A stretch of DNA of 64,000 bases from Candidatus Woesearchaeota archaeon. Lineage in GTDB: Archaea; Nanobdellota; Nanobdellia; Woesearchaeales; GW2011-AR4. The notes under the pieces were generated by a model, which did no database searches, was not told the origin of the DNA, and saw only the letters and a list, made by a program, of their open reading frames with translations. The position numbers were made by a program, and so were the translations under genes. The number at the start of each line of letters is the position of its first letter. The first letter of the stretch is position 1. This document shows positions 8,529-16,829 of the stretch, piece after piece. The stretch covers positions 186,001 through 250,000 of the forward strand of contig JACPJQ010000003.1 of the NCBI GenBank assembly GCA_016187465.1. Direction: 5' to 3'.

Positions 8529-9470
8529 TTATGGATTCTGCTTTGACTCATAATCACTTATCATTTTCTTGACAACGCTTCTGACATCATTTGAGGAAAT
8601 AGCAAATCCCAGCCCTTCAAAACCGCCGACCTTGAAATTATTTATGCCTATGATTTCGCCTTTTGCGTTGATCAAAGGACCTCCGGAATTCCCGGGATTA
8701 ATCGGCACATCTGTTTGGATGTACCTTATTCCGTTTGAGGAGTCCCTAAACGCGCTCACAATGCCCTCTGTGACCGTGAAGGATAGCCCCGCAGGATTGC
8801 CTGCTGCGATGACCTTCTCCCCGACTTTGACTTCGTCAGAATCTCCAAAGTCAAGAGAGTTCAGGCTTGATGCGCTGACCTTCAGCACAGCAATGTCTGC
8901 TGCCTCATTGTAACCGACAAGGGTATTTGCATTATAAGAGTCTCCAGAGTATGTAACAACCTTGATTGTTGACGCACCGTTTATGACATGCACATTCGTG
9001 ACAATATAGCCGTTCCTGTCAATTATCGCCCCGCTTCCCTGTCCTACATTAGTTTTGACGCTCACAACAGACTGCAGCACATCATCGACAATCGCTGAAA
9101 AATCAGCGCTCTTTATCTGTATATCCTTCAGTTCGCTTTTCAGCTCGCTCAGCTTTATGCTGCTCTGCTGCTCAATCTGGTCAATTAAGTTTGACAAAGT
9201 TATTATTTCATGCTGGTTCTCCTGCTTAAAGCTGTTGAGGTCTGCCCCCACCGAGCCGATTTGCGACGACAGGTTCAAACCCAAAGCATTTATCTGGGTT
9301 TCAATGTTCATCAGATTTTCAGCCGTTTGCCGGTTTAAATTAGAAATTTTTGCCTCATAATCCTGCTTCACCATTCTTATGCTATAATTGAAATAATAGG
9401 TTATGCCCCCGATTAAGATTAAGACTGAAAGAATTGCAAAAATTAAATTTTTTGGGCTTTTTCTTGCCAT
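8529..9470 (-). CDS. Membrane-anchored trypsin-like serine protease (HtrA/DegP-type catalytic domain, no PDZ)
   Basis: 313 residues: N-terminal membrane anchor (about 8-30), an alpha-helical coiled-coil stalk (about 35-120), then an S1C-type protease domain. Catalytic triad in VTNVHVI (His), AADIAVL (Asp) and NPGNSGGPL (Ser). The protein ends about 15 residues after the last catalytic-domain helix, so the PDZ domains usual in HtrA are absent. Probably an extracytoplasmic protein-quality or processing protease. The upstream membrane gene ends 4 nt before its start, suggesting co-expression. Confidence 0.92.
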   Translation of the reverse strand: MARKSPKNLIFAILSVLILIGGITYYFNYSIRMVKQDYEAKISNLNRQTAENLMNIETQINALGLNLSSQIGSVGADLNSFKQENQHEIITLSNLIDQIEQQSSIKLSELKSELKDIQIKSADFSAIVDDVLQSVVSVKTNVGQGSGAIIDRNGYIVTNVHVINGASTIKVVTYSGDSYNANTLVGYNEAADIAVLKVSASSLNSLDFGDSDEVKVGEKVIAAGNPAGLSFTVTEGIVSAFRDSSNGIRYIQTDVPINPGNSGGPLINAKGEIIGINNFKVGGFEGLGFAISSNDVRSVVKKMISDYESKQNP

Positions 9471-9474
9471 TTTG

Positions 9475-9768
9475 TTACTTTATTTGATACTCCGCATCAA
9501 CATAATCCTTGGTTTTTTGTTTTTTACGAACCCTGTTTAAGGAGTGCATCTTAAACATTGAAATTAAAAACAGCAGCAGCATGACGATTAATACTATAAG
9601 CAGTATCGCAATGGGCAATGCAATCAAAATTCCCGCAATTATGAGGTACCATTTTGATGCAAAAGCAAGCGCGCCCCACCCTTTGTCTCTTGAGTAAAGA
9701 AAAATAAAATAGACTACTATGAGGCTGAATACTGTGCCCAACCCAAAGCTCCATCTTCTTTGAAACAT
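9475..9768 (-). CDS. Hypothetical small membrane protein
   Basis: 97 residues with two to three hydrophobic stretches (about 7-25 and 37-72, the latter very Leu/Ile-rich) and a basic C-terminal tail. Its ATG directly abuts the TAA of the upstream helical-repeat gene, and its stop is 4 nt from the protease start, so the three are probably translated from one mRNA. No family recognised. Confidence 0.65.
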   Translation of the reverse strand: MFQRRWSFGLGTVFSLIVVYFIFLYSRDKGWGALAFASKWYLIIAGILIALPIAILLIVLIVMLLLFLISMFKMHSLNRVRKKQKTKDYVDAEYQIK

Positions 9769-10155
9769 TTAAGCCTCGACAAAATTCTGCTGTATGAAAA
9801 AAGCCATCTGCCTGTTGTCGGCAGCCTCGTATGCCTTTGCAGCCAATCCATATTTTTTAGATTGTATGCACAAAACAGCGGCATTATTAAGCCTTTGCTT
9901 GTCTTTTGTTGGGATGAAACAAAGCGTGGCCAATTCTATTTTATTTTCCTCCAGGAATAAATCGCCAAGTTTTGCCAGCTTTTCAGTATCTCCGGCTTTT
10001 GCCATCATTTCAATTGCCTCTGAGAATTTACTTTGCTTGTAGAGCTTTTCACCCACATCGCTCAAAATCTTTTTTCTTGCAGTTTCATCAAGCATGGAAA
10101 GGTTTACAGAGTTTATACCTTCTTTCAGTATTTTTTCAACAATTGGGTGTTCCAT
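9769..10155 (-). CDS. Helical-repeat (TPR-like) protein, short paralogue of the 51.9-52.6 kb gene
   Basis: 128 residues of short helix pairs. The N terminus (GINSVNLSMLDETARKKIL) and C terminus (FFIQQNF) match the 250-residue protein at 51861-52613 (GIDNVNLSMFDENTKSKLL and QFIKENF), so the two are paralogues differing in repeat number. Repeat units carry the A-x-x-x-x-A-G-D and L-x-x-L/V-G-D/E patterns of TPR-like solenoids, usually protein-binding scaffolds. Partner unknown; it sits in an operon-like run with a membrane protein and a membrane protease. Confidence 0.7.
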   Translation of the reverse strand: MEHPIVEKILKEGINSVNLSMLDETARKKILSDVGEKLYKQSKFSEAIEMMAKAGDTEKLAKLGDLFLEENKIELATLCFIPTKDKQRLNNAAVLCIQSKKYGLAAKAYEAADNRQMAFFIQQNFVEA

Positions 10156-10164
10156 AAGTCAGCC

Positions 10165-10512
10165 TCAATTTTTGTAAATTAAGCCTATCGACAATCCGCT
10201 TAATCCAACTATACCATGTAACAGTGTGTCCAGCCTGTTAAATGCGTCCAATCCGCCAAAATCTGGAAATACAAATCCGAATATGGCAATATAGGTAAAA
10301 AAAGCTCCGTTAGCCAGACAGAATGGCTTCCAAAAATTTTTGTTGCTCCAGCCGTAATATAAGATGATTACGCCAAGCAAAACATGAAAAACCTTATGCC
10401 ACGTCTCTGGTCTGTGGCCGAATTTTAAATAATCATTGATTAATGTTATAACTACAAGCACAAAGAATATGCCAATTGTTCTCGTGTACCACTTTTGAAG
10501 TTCTAATCTCAT
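10165..10512 (-). CDS. Four-helix membrane protein (DUF4383-like)
   Basis: Four transmembrane helices with ...HGI/VLLGVIILYYGW...FNRLDTLLHGIVGLSGLSIG, the spacing and DxxLHxxxG pattern of DUF4383-type membrane proteins; function unknown. A longer in-frame start at 10578 is rejected because those 22 codons lie inside the tRNA-Arg gene; the first ATG after the tRNA is at 10512. Confidence 0.7.
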   Translation of the reverse strand: MRLELQKWYTRTIGIFFVLVVITLINDYLKFGHRPETWHKVFHVLLGVIILYYGWSNKNFWKPFCLANGAFFTYIAIFGFVFPDFGGLDAFNRLDTLLHGIVGLSGLSIGLIYKN

Positions 10513-10520
10513 TTTAACAA

Positions 10521-10650
10521 TGAGCCTGTTGGGAAATGCGTGCGATAAGCATGCTAGCTTACCGCAATTCGAACCCAAACGAACCGGTTTCTGTGAACTT
10601 ATTTCGCGGTTCTCCGAAGCCGATTATGCTGTCCGTTACATCACAGGCCC
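10521..10650 (-). tRNA. tRNA-Arg(UCG) with two introns, one in the T loop
   Basis: Minus strand. Acceptor GGGCCTG (10650-10644) pairs with CAGGCTC (10528-10522), discriminator A 10521. D arm ATGT/GCAT with GG in the loop. Anticodon stem ATCGG (10624-10620) pairs with CCGGT (10587-10583); loop CTTCGG gives anticodon UCG. A 25-nt intron occupies 10589-10613 at position 37/38. T stem TTGGG (10578-10574) and loop TTCGAAT (10573-10567) are separated from the 3' half CCCAA (10533-10529) by about 33 nt, which fold as GCGGTAAGC/GCTTATCGC: a second intron in the T loop. Without removing both, no cloverleaf forms. Confidence 0.88.
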
Positions 10651-10696
10651 AATTTATATATCTTCCCATCAATGGTTATTAAACATTTCTAAAATA

Positions 10697-10788
10697 TAGA
10701 AAACGACAATAATTAATGGACAATAGTTGTCGTTTTCTAATTAGTAAAAGGCATCATTTATGTCCTAAAATTTGTGTCTTTTACTAAT
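10697..10788 (+). repeat. Two-hairpin intergenic repeat, copy A
   Basis: Two adjacent perfect inverted repeats: TAGAAAACGACAA (10697-10709) with TTGTCGTTTTCTA (10727-10739), then ATTAGTAAAAG (10740-10750) with CTTTTACTAAT (10778-10788). Order, arm sequences and loop text (ACAATAGTTGTC; ATTTGTGTC) match a second copy on the opposite strand at 59548-59630. Could be a mobile or RNA-structure repeat; there is no coding frame through it. Confidence 0.65.
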
Positions 10789-11019
10789 ATTGCCGGATAA
10801 TGAATAGGCGCGGAGGGGAAGCGCAAAAGGAGTTTTAGCTCAACTGCCGAATGCCGACGCGCACTATCTGTAGTGAGCGAAGCGAACGTATTGAATTTAT
10901 TATTTAATAATTCCTACAAATTAAATGTCTAACTTAATGTTTGCCTTTGACAATAAGGCAATCTCAATAAACGACTTTTGCAATTAAATTTTTTAAAATA
11001 ATCAAAATAAAAGAATCAG
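10789..11019. other. Gene-less stretch with weak RNA-like structure
   Basis: GC-richer island at about 10805-10890 in otherwise AT-rich DNA. ATAG-GCGCG can pair with CGCGC-A-CTAT (about 10804-10872), and CACTA/TAGTG forms a small alternative hairpin. No coding frame with a start is convincing. The rest (10891-11019) is AT-rich and contains the alba gene tail-side flank; nothing else seen. Confidence 0.3.
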
Positions 11020-11340
11020 CTACTGCCGGTTTTTGCTCAAGGTTATCTCAATTGTCGATACTCTCACATCCCTTCCTTCCATATTCTTGAAGCCTTCTGA
11101 ATCAATCTTTATGCCGGTGACGCTAACTGCACTGTCCATAAACCTTTTTGCCGCCACTTCCGCAACATCAACTGCCCTGCTTATGAATTTTCCTCTTGCC
11201 TTTATTATGACATCTTCCGCATTTTTTGTCGTGAACTGCATCACAACCCCTGTTACATAGTTCATAAACGGCTTACCGCCTATAAAAATGCTGTTGTCGT
11301 TCATTCTGCTGCTTTCATCAAGCTGTGTTATGGCTGACAT
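11020..11340 (-). CDS. alba: Alba chromatin/RNA-binding protein
   Basis: Alba-family nucleic-acid-binding protein, a dimeric chromatin and RNA-coating protein of archaea. Recognised from IFIGGKPFMNYVTGVV, VIIKARGKFISRAVDVAEVAAKRFM and the C-terminal VRVSTIEITLSKNRQ. A GTG at 11358 is in frame, but the GGGGGTG around it is a better ribosome-binding site for ATG 11340, giving 106 residues, the typical Alba size. Confidence 0.93.
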   Translation of the reverse strand: MSAITQLDESSRMNDNSIFIGGKPFMNYVTGVVMQFTTKNAEDVIIKARGKFISRAVDVAEVAAKRFMDSAVSVTGIKIDSEGFKNMEGRDVRVSTIEITLSKNRQ

Positions 11341-11397
11341 TGTAATCTGCACCCCCAAATAATGCAGTTTAAATCAGAATATTTAAATGTTTTGAAA

Positions 11398-12633
11398 TCA
11401 GCTCTTTACAATCTTCGCCTTGAGCACTTTCTTGCCCTGCACATCCTCCATTATTATTTTGTAGCTTTGGTGCTCTATGACATCCCCTGCCTTGGGGGCT
11501 TTTCCAAGAGTTGCAAGCACAAAGCTGTCCAAGTCCACAAAATCTGATTTTTTCAGTGACATGCCTGTCTTCGAGTTTATCTCCTCGAGCTCTGTTGAGC
11601 CCTTCACAACCCATTCGTTCCTTGAGACTTGCTCGAGGCTTGGATTTATCCTGTCTGTCTCGTCTATAATCTCGCCGACAATCTCTTCCAGAATGTTCTC
11701 GATGGTTATCAAGCCGACAACGTGGGCCTTTTCATCTATTACTATAGCCATATGCTGCTTCCTGCTCTGAAATAGCCTGAGCAATGTATCCATCTTCTTG
11801 GTCTGGAAGACAAAGAATGGCTTTCTCATAATCTGTTTTGCGGATATGTCGAACTTGCCATCCTTAACAAACCTGAGAGTGTCCTTTAAAGACAGGATGC
11901 CTACAATATTATCCTTGTGTTTCTCGTAAACTGGAAACCTTGAGTACATCTTGGCTGTTGGAAGCTGAAGAACATCTTTGATTTGCATATCAGAGCTCAC
12001 TGAAGTTATGTATTTTTTTGGAGTCATTACATCTCCTGCAGTGATATTGTCAAAATCAAAAATCCTTTGTATCAGCTTTTTTTCCATTTCCTTTATTGAG
12101 CCTTCCTCCTCGCTGACTTTTATTATGCTCCTGAGCTCCTCTTCAGAGATGAGGGGTATCTTTTTAGCGCCAATCAGCTTGTTTATGCCCTTCAGAAAAT
12201 ACTCTAAGACTTTTATTAGGGGGTAGATGGCCACGCTTAAGTTCCATATCACAGGAGCCACTATAGGCGCTAAAACTTCGTTGTTGTTTGCTCCGATTGA
12301 TTTTGGGGTTATATCCCCGAAGATTAGAATAAAGAATGTAGCTATCCCTGTTGCTATCCCGATGGCATTATGCTGGAAAATTTCCATTGCAATTGAAGTT
12401 GCGATTGCCGCAGCAGCAGTGTTCACAAGATTATTGCCTATAAGGATTGTTGACAGCAGCAATTCAGGATTGTCTTTTAATTTTTTCACATAAGCTGCGC
12501 CAAACTTCTTTTTCTCAGCCCAATGCCTTACTTTAAACCTGCTTAATGACACTAACGCAGTTTCTGACATGGCAAAGAAAGCAGAGAGCACTATCATCAG
12601 CAAGAACAAAATCAATTCTGTGTTTGACGCCAT
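11398..12633 (-). CDS. CNNM/CorC-type transporter-associated protein (DUF21-CBS-CorC_HlyC)
   Basis: About 411 residues: N-terminal DUF21 membrane domain (three to four helices, beginning ELILFLLMIVLSAFFAMSETAL), a CBS-domain pair (about 200-320, VMTPKKYITSV... and ...IVIDEKAHVVGLITIENILEEIVGEI), and a C-terminal CorC_HlyC domain. Family members take part in Mg2+/Co2+ efflux, with CBS domains sensing nucleotides. The argS stop at 12636-12638 is 2 nt before ATG 12633; a GTG at 12639 overlaps it. Translational coupling with argS is likely. Confidence 0.9.
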   Translation of the reverse strand: MASNTELILFLLMIVLSAFFAMSETALVSLSRFKVRHWAEKKKFGAAYVKKLKDNPELLLSTILIGNNLVNTAAAAIATSIAMEIFQHNAIGIATGIATFFILIFGDITPKSIGANNNEVLAPIVAPVIWNLSVAIYPLIKVLEYFLKGINKLIGAKKIPLISEEELRSIIKVSEEEGSIKEMEKKLIQRIFDFDNITAGDVMTPKKYITSVSSDMQIKDVLQLPTAKMYSRFPVYEKHKDNIVGILSLKDTLRFVKDGKFDISAKQIMRKPFFVFQTKKMDTLLRLFQSRKQHMAIVIDEKAHVVGLITIENILEEIVGEIIDETDRINPSLEQVSRNEWVVKGSTELEEINSKTGMSLKKSDFVDLDSFVLATLGKAPKAGDVIEHQSYKIIMEDVQGKKVLKAKIVKS

Positions 12634-12635
12634 TT

Positions 12636-14297
12636 TCACATCCTTTCCAATACATCTATGCCAAGCAAGCCTAACCCGTTCTTTATTACCTGCCTGACGG
12701 AGGTTATCAATGACAATCTGGCATTTTTTGTTTTTTCGTCGGATTTGAGTATCTGATGAATGTGGTAATACTCATTGAATTTCTGCGCTATGGTATACAG
12801 GTAAGAGGCGACCAAATGCGGCCTTAAATCAGTTGTTGCCTTGCCGACAATTTCCGGGAAGCTTGAAACCAGTTTGACCAGTTCAGCCTCTTCTTTTTCT
12901 TTTAGCATGCTCAAGTCTGCCTTAGGGCTAATCTTTTTCGCTTTTTTCAGAATGCTGCTTATCCTTGCGTAAGCGTACTGTATGTAAGGCGCTGTCTCGC
13001 CTTCAAACGAAAGCGCCTGCTTCCAGTCAAAAATAACATTTTTTTCAGGGCTTACTTTCAGAATGCCGTACTTAATAGCGCCGTAAGCAATTGCCTTCGC
13101 AGCCTTTTCATCAAGTTTATCGTACCTCTTCCTCAGCTCATCTGTGGCTTTGTTTACAGCTTCTTTCATAAAATCCTCAAGCAGCACCACATTTCCCTTT
13201 CTCGTTGACATCTTGCCTTCCTGCAGTAGGATAAATGAGTAGTGAACAACTCCGGGGGGTTTCAGCTCAAGTTCCTTTAAGACTGCTGCAATCTGATCCT
13301 GGTATAATTTCTGGTCCTCTCCAAGCACAACTATACTGTCTCCTTTTTCCAGCTTGTCAAAATTATAGGCAATATCCCTCAAAGGATAAAGTGATGTGCC
13401 GTCCGCCCTAGTCAGCACCAAGATAGGAATCTTCATTCCAAGCCCGTAGCCCTTCTGGTCTAAAACCCACCTGTTGAAGCCGTCAATAAACAGCTTGCCG
13501 GTTTTCTCGAGCCTTTTCAGAGCTTCATCAGTTTTCCTGCTCCACAAATATTTTGACTCGTAATCAAATGAATCATACTTGATTCCCAGCTCTGAAAGGA
13601 TTTTCACCTGCCCTTCAACACATGTTCTTACTATTTTTTCAAATTTTTTCTTAACATCTTTGTCATTTTTTTCCAGTTCGTTCAGCAATTCCAGCACTCG
13701 TTTTTCCAGCTCGGGATTTTCCTCGATTTTTTTGTTTATATCAATGTATATTTTTAATAAATCCCCAAAGCTGACATTTTTCTTTCCTTCTGCGCCAAGG
13801 ACAAGCATTGCGATTTGCTTTCCGACGTCATTGACAAAATAATGAGTGTCCACTTTATACCCCTGGAATTTGAGGATTCTTACTATTGAATCTCCTATAA
13901 TGGCGTTTCTCGCCCTGCCGACGTGGGGAGATGCATTCGGGTTTATGCTTGTATGCTCAACCAAAATCTTTTTGCCCTTGCCGATTCCGCTCGAGCCGTA
14001 TTTATTTTTTTGCTTCAGAACTTGGGTTATTGCGCTTTCCGTAATTCTGAGCTTATTGATAAAAAAATTAAGATACGGGCCTATGACTTTAACAGAGCTG
14101 ACTAAATCATTTGATTTGAATTTCCCGCTTAGCTCCTGCGCAATATCATTTGGGGATTTCTTCCAGCCTTTGGCAAGCATAAAGCACGGGAACGCGTAAT
14201 CGCCCATTTCAGGATTGGGAGGTACTTCTAATTCTATGCTTTCAAGCTTGGTCTCTTTTTTAAGAAAGTCTGTGATTGCTGATTTGAATTCGTCCAT
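12636..14297 (-). CDS. argS: Arginyl-tRNA synthetase
   Basis: Class I synthetase that charges tRNA-Arg. N-terminal Add-1-like domain (1-90), HIGH-type signature NPNASPHVGRARNAIIGD (about 115-132), KMSK-type signature EGKMSTRKGN, and the C-terminal DALR anticodon-binding domain (about 440-553). Length 553 is normal. The substrate tRNA-Arg(UCG) is encoded 2 kb downstream. Coupled to the CNNM-like gene. Confidence 0.97.
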   Translation of the reverse strand: MDEFKSAITDFLKKETKLESIELEVPPNPEMGDYAFPCFMLAKGWKKSPNDIAQELSGKFKSNDLVSSVKVIGPYLNFFINKLRITESAITQVLKQKNKYGSSGIGKGKKILVEHTSINPNASPHVGRARNAIIGDSIVRILKFQGYKVDTHYFVNDVGKQIAMLVLGAEGKKNVSFGDLLKIYIDINKKIEENPELEKRVLELLNELEKNDKDVKKKFEKIVRTCVEGQVKILSELGIKYDSFDYESKYLWSRKTDEALKRLEKTGKLFIDGFNRWVLDQKGYGLGMKIPILVLTRADGTSLYPLRDIAYNFDKLEKGDSIVVLGEDQKLYQDQIAAVLKELELKPPGVVHYSFILLQEGKMSTRKGNVVLLEDFMKEAVNKATDELRKRYDKLDEKAAKAIAYGAIKYGILKVSPEKNVIFDWKQALSFEGETAPYIQYAYARISSILKKAKKISPKADLSMLKEKEEAELVKLVSSFPEIVGKATTDLRPHLVASYLYTIAQKFNEYYHIHQILKSDEKTKNARLSLITSVRQVIKNGLGLLGIDVLERM

Positions 14298-14352
14298 ATC
14301 CCGCTAACAGAACAAGCATGATTTAAAGGTTTTGGTTAAAAAAAGGTTAAAA

Positions 14353-14934
14353 TTATTTTTTGTAGAGTTTTGTATATAATGTATCTAAATAGATTGCATC
14401 TCCCTTGAGCAATTCTAAATTTCTATGGACACCTGTTGCTGATAATGACCCAACATAAATACCAATAAACCCCGTAGCTATGGGAGCACCAACTAACAAG
14501 GTAACATTTATTAGGAATGTCCTTCTGTCTATTCCTTGTTGTTTATTAATTTGATTAATCCCAATAGCAGCCCCTGCAGCAGCCAAACCTGCACTCCCAT
14601 ATACTAAACTGCTTCCTGTAGGATTCATAAGAGATTTATGCACCATAGAATCCCCTAAATCAGAATCGCCTATACAGGCTTCCAAATCAGCCACTTTTTC
14701 CTTAAAATCTTTAGGTAGAGAATATGGTTTAAAAACTCGTTCCTTAGTATACTCACCAAATGCTTTTTGATATTCTTGAAGGAAAGTTGTTTTTCCTTCC
14801 ATAACAGTATGAACAACTGGATTTTTTGTCTTCCATTCTTCAAATTCTTCTCTTATTTCTTTATCCTTATCTACAGAAACATATGAAGGAATTTTATCTA
14901 TAACTTTAATCCTATCAACAAGTATTTCTATCAT
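14353..14934 (-). CDS. Hypothetical protein with C-terminal membrane segments
   Basis: 193 residues: soluble, charged N-terminal two-thirds and two hydrophobic helices near the C terminus (about 108-128 and 141-165). Third codon positions are more AT-rich than in argS or ribB on either side, and I recognise no family, so it looks like one of the orphan inserts of this region. Confidence 0.6.
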   Translation of the reverse strand: MIEILVDRIKVIDKIPSYVSVDKDKEIREEFEEWKTKNPVVHTVMEGKTTFLQEYQKAFGEYTKERVFKPYSLPKDFKEKVADLEACIGDSDLGDSMVHKSLMNPTGSSLVYGSAGLAAAGAAIGINQINKQQGIDRRTFLINVTLLVGAPIATGFIGIYVGSLSATGVHRNLELLKGDAIYLDTLYTKLYKK

Positions 14935-14960
14935 TGTTTAGTAGAAATAATTTATTCTAT

Positions 14961-15560
14961 TTAAATATTTCTAACCAAATCTCTTATCATAATAATCTTT
15001 AAATCATACCTCTTAGCCATTCTCTTTAACTCCGGCATTTTCGCCATCCTGCCATTTTCCCCTATAATCTCGCATATGACCGCAGCAGGATAAAGTTTTG
15101 CAAGTTTGCACAGCTCAATCGCAGCTTCTGTATGACCCTGCCTTTTGCCAAGACCTTTCTCGTCGTATCTTAATGGGAATACGTGACCTGGCCTTGCCAA
15201 GTCGCTTGGCTTTGTATTTTTATTTATTAATGTTTTAATTGTTTTCGCCCTGTCATAAGCAGAAATTCCTGTTGTTGTCCCTTTTTTTGCATCAACAGAA
15301 ATTGTGAATGCGCATTTTGTAAACTCTGTGTTTATTTTCGTCATCAAAGGTAAACTTAATTCATCAAGCCTTTTGCCAAGCATTGGAACGCAAACCAAGC
15401 CTCTTGCTTCCTTAATCATGAAGTTTATTTTTTGCGGCGTAACTTTTTCCGCAGCAAGAACCAAGTCAGCCTCATTTTCGCGCTTTTTGTCGTCAATGAC
15501 AATCACAAACTTGCCTTTTTTGAAGTCTTTGACGGCATCTTTAATTTCAGAATATGCCAT
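14961..15560 (-). CDS. ribB: 3,4-dihydroxy-2-butanone 4-phosphate synthase
   Basis: Converts ribulose 5-phosphate to 3,4-dihydroxy-2-butanone 4-phosphate and formate for riboflavin synthesis. Signatures: DDKKRENEADLVLAAE (metal/substrate loop), ARPGHVFPLRY and GQGHTEAAIELCKLA-like text (RQGHTEAAIELCKLAKLYPAAVICEI). 199 residues, stand-alone domain. 78 bp downstream of ribD, which is on the same strand; ribA is 4 kb away. Confidence 0.96.
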   Translation of the reverse strand: MAYSEIKDAVKDFKKGKFVIVIDDKKRENEADLVLAAEKVTPQKINFMIKEARGLVCVPMLGKRLDELSLPLMTKINTEFTKCAFTISVDAKKGTTTGISAYDRAKTIKTLINKNTKPSDLARPGHVFPLRYDEKGLGKRQGHTEAAIELCKLAKLYPAAVICEIIGENGRMAKMPELKRMAKRYDLKIIMIRDLVRNI

Positions 15561-15638
15561 TTTTGTTTAAGTATTTAATGAATAGGCGGCCTTGACAATA
15601 GGGCACTTACGATATTTTAAAACAAATTTTTAAAAAGC

Positions 15639-16709
15639 CTACAGATACCCTTCAATCAGCAAATCCTTTCCTATTTTTTTCGTCGTGGGATTTTTCAGGC
15701 TGATTGCATTGTTTATCTTCTTGATTCCAAGATTGCCGATTGCGCCGAGCCCGTTGCCGATGATTTTAGGCGCTGTGAAAATAAGTATCTTATCCACTAC
15801 CCCTTCTTTTATTGCAGAGCTGTTAAGCTGCGCCCCTCCCTCTATCATGACGCTTGTTATTTCATGCCTGCCCAGCTGCTTCACCAGGTCCTGCAGATCA
15901 ACCATTCCTTTTTTGGAGTTTGTTACAAGCACATTCACCCCTTTCTGCTGGAGCTTCTTTACGTAATTCTTGGGCGCTTTGCTTGTCGTGGCAATTATAA
16001 GCTTTCCAGGCTCTTTCATGAGATGGCTGTTTTTCGGAATTTTTAGATTGCTGTCAACAACAATCTTCATTGGGTCTTTGCCGTTGACAAGCCTTGGCGT
16101 CAATTCAGGGTCGTCCCTTAAAACGGTGTTAAGCCCGACCATCACAGCATCCATCTCGCTCCTTAACTGGTGGACATAAGTTCTTGCTTCTTTGCTAGTT
16201 ATAAATTTTGAGCTGCCGGTAGAAGTTGCTATTTTTCCGTCAATGCTCATGGCAACCTTTATTGTTACAAATGGCCTTTTTGTTTTTGTGTACTTGATGT
16301 AGACTTCGTTTAGTTTCTTTGCATCTTTTTCCAAAATGCCGATTTTTGTCTTAAGCCCGCGAAATTTAAGCTCCCGGAAGCCGTCCACCAAAGGATTGGG
16401 GTCTCTCATGCCTATAACTACTTCCCTCACGCCGGCTTCGACAATTCTTTCCGTGCAGGGGGGAGTTCTGCCCCAGTGCGAGCATGGCTCCAGATTGACA
16501 TACAATGTAGAGTTCATTACTTTTTTGCCTGCATCGTTGATTGCAAGAACTTCAGCATGCTCAGTGCCCGCTTTTTTATGGCAGCCTTTGCCGACAATTC
16601 TGCCGCGCTTAACAATTATACAGCCGACCATAGGATTTGGCGATGCAAAGCCCCTGCCCTTTTCGGCAAGCTTTATTGTCAAGTCCATGTATTTCTTATG
16701 AGATATCAA
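15639..16709 (-). CDS. ribD: Bifunctional diaminohydroxyphosphoribosylaminopyrimidine deaminase/reductase
   Basis: Deaminase domain (1-145) with Zn ligands HAEVLA and PCSHWGRTPPCTE, and reductase domain (146-356, KVAMSIDGKIATSTGSSKFI...VMIEGGAQLNSS). The deaminase/reductase fusion is bacterial-type; many archaea use separate enzymes. The start appears to be TTG at 16709, preceded by GGGGGTT. Works with ribB and ribA; riboflavin synthase and lumazine synthase are not in the window. Confidence 0.95.
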   Translation of the reverse strand: MISHKKYMDLTIKLAEKGRGFASPNPMVGCIIVKRGRIVGKGCHKKAGTEHAEVLAINDAGKKVMNSTLYVNLEPCSHWGRTPPCTERIVEAGVREVVIGMRDPNPLVDGFRELKFRGLKTKIGILEKDAKKLNEVYIKYTKTKRPFVTIKVAMSIDGKIATSTGSSKFITSKEARTYVHQLRSEMDAVMVGLNTVLRDDPELTPRLVNGKDPMKIVVDSNLKIPKNSHLMKEPGKLIIATTSKAPKNYVKKLQQKGVNVLVTNSKKGMVDLQDLVKQLGRHEITSVMIEGGAQLNSSAIKEGVVDKILIFTAPKIIGNGLGAIGNLGIKKINNAISLKNPTTKKIGKDLLIEGYL

Positions 16710-16829
16710 AGTAACCCCCTAAAACATGCAGAAATCCCTAATTCATATTTAAATTTAAGGTTTTGTTTTTAGCTATTTGAAAGTGGCGAATGGGGAAAGT
16801 TTTAAGAATTTGGGAATTTTCTTTTTCTG

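Noticed and set aside
10513-10578. N-terminal extension of the DUF4383-like protein
   Set aside because: These codons lie inside the tRNA-Arg gene, including its T-loop intron; ATG 10512 is the first start outside it.
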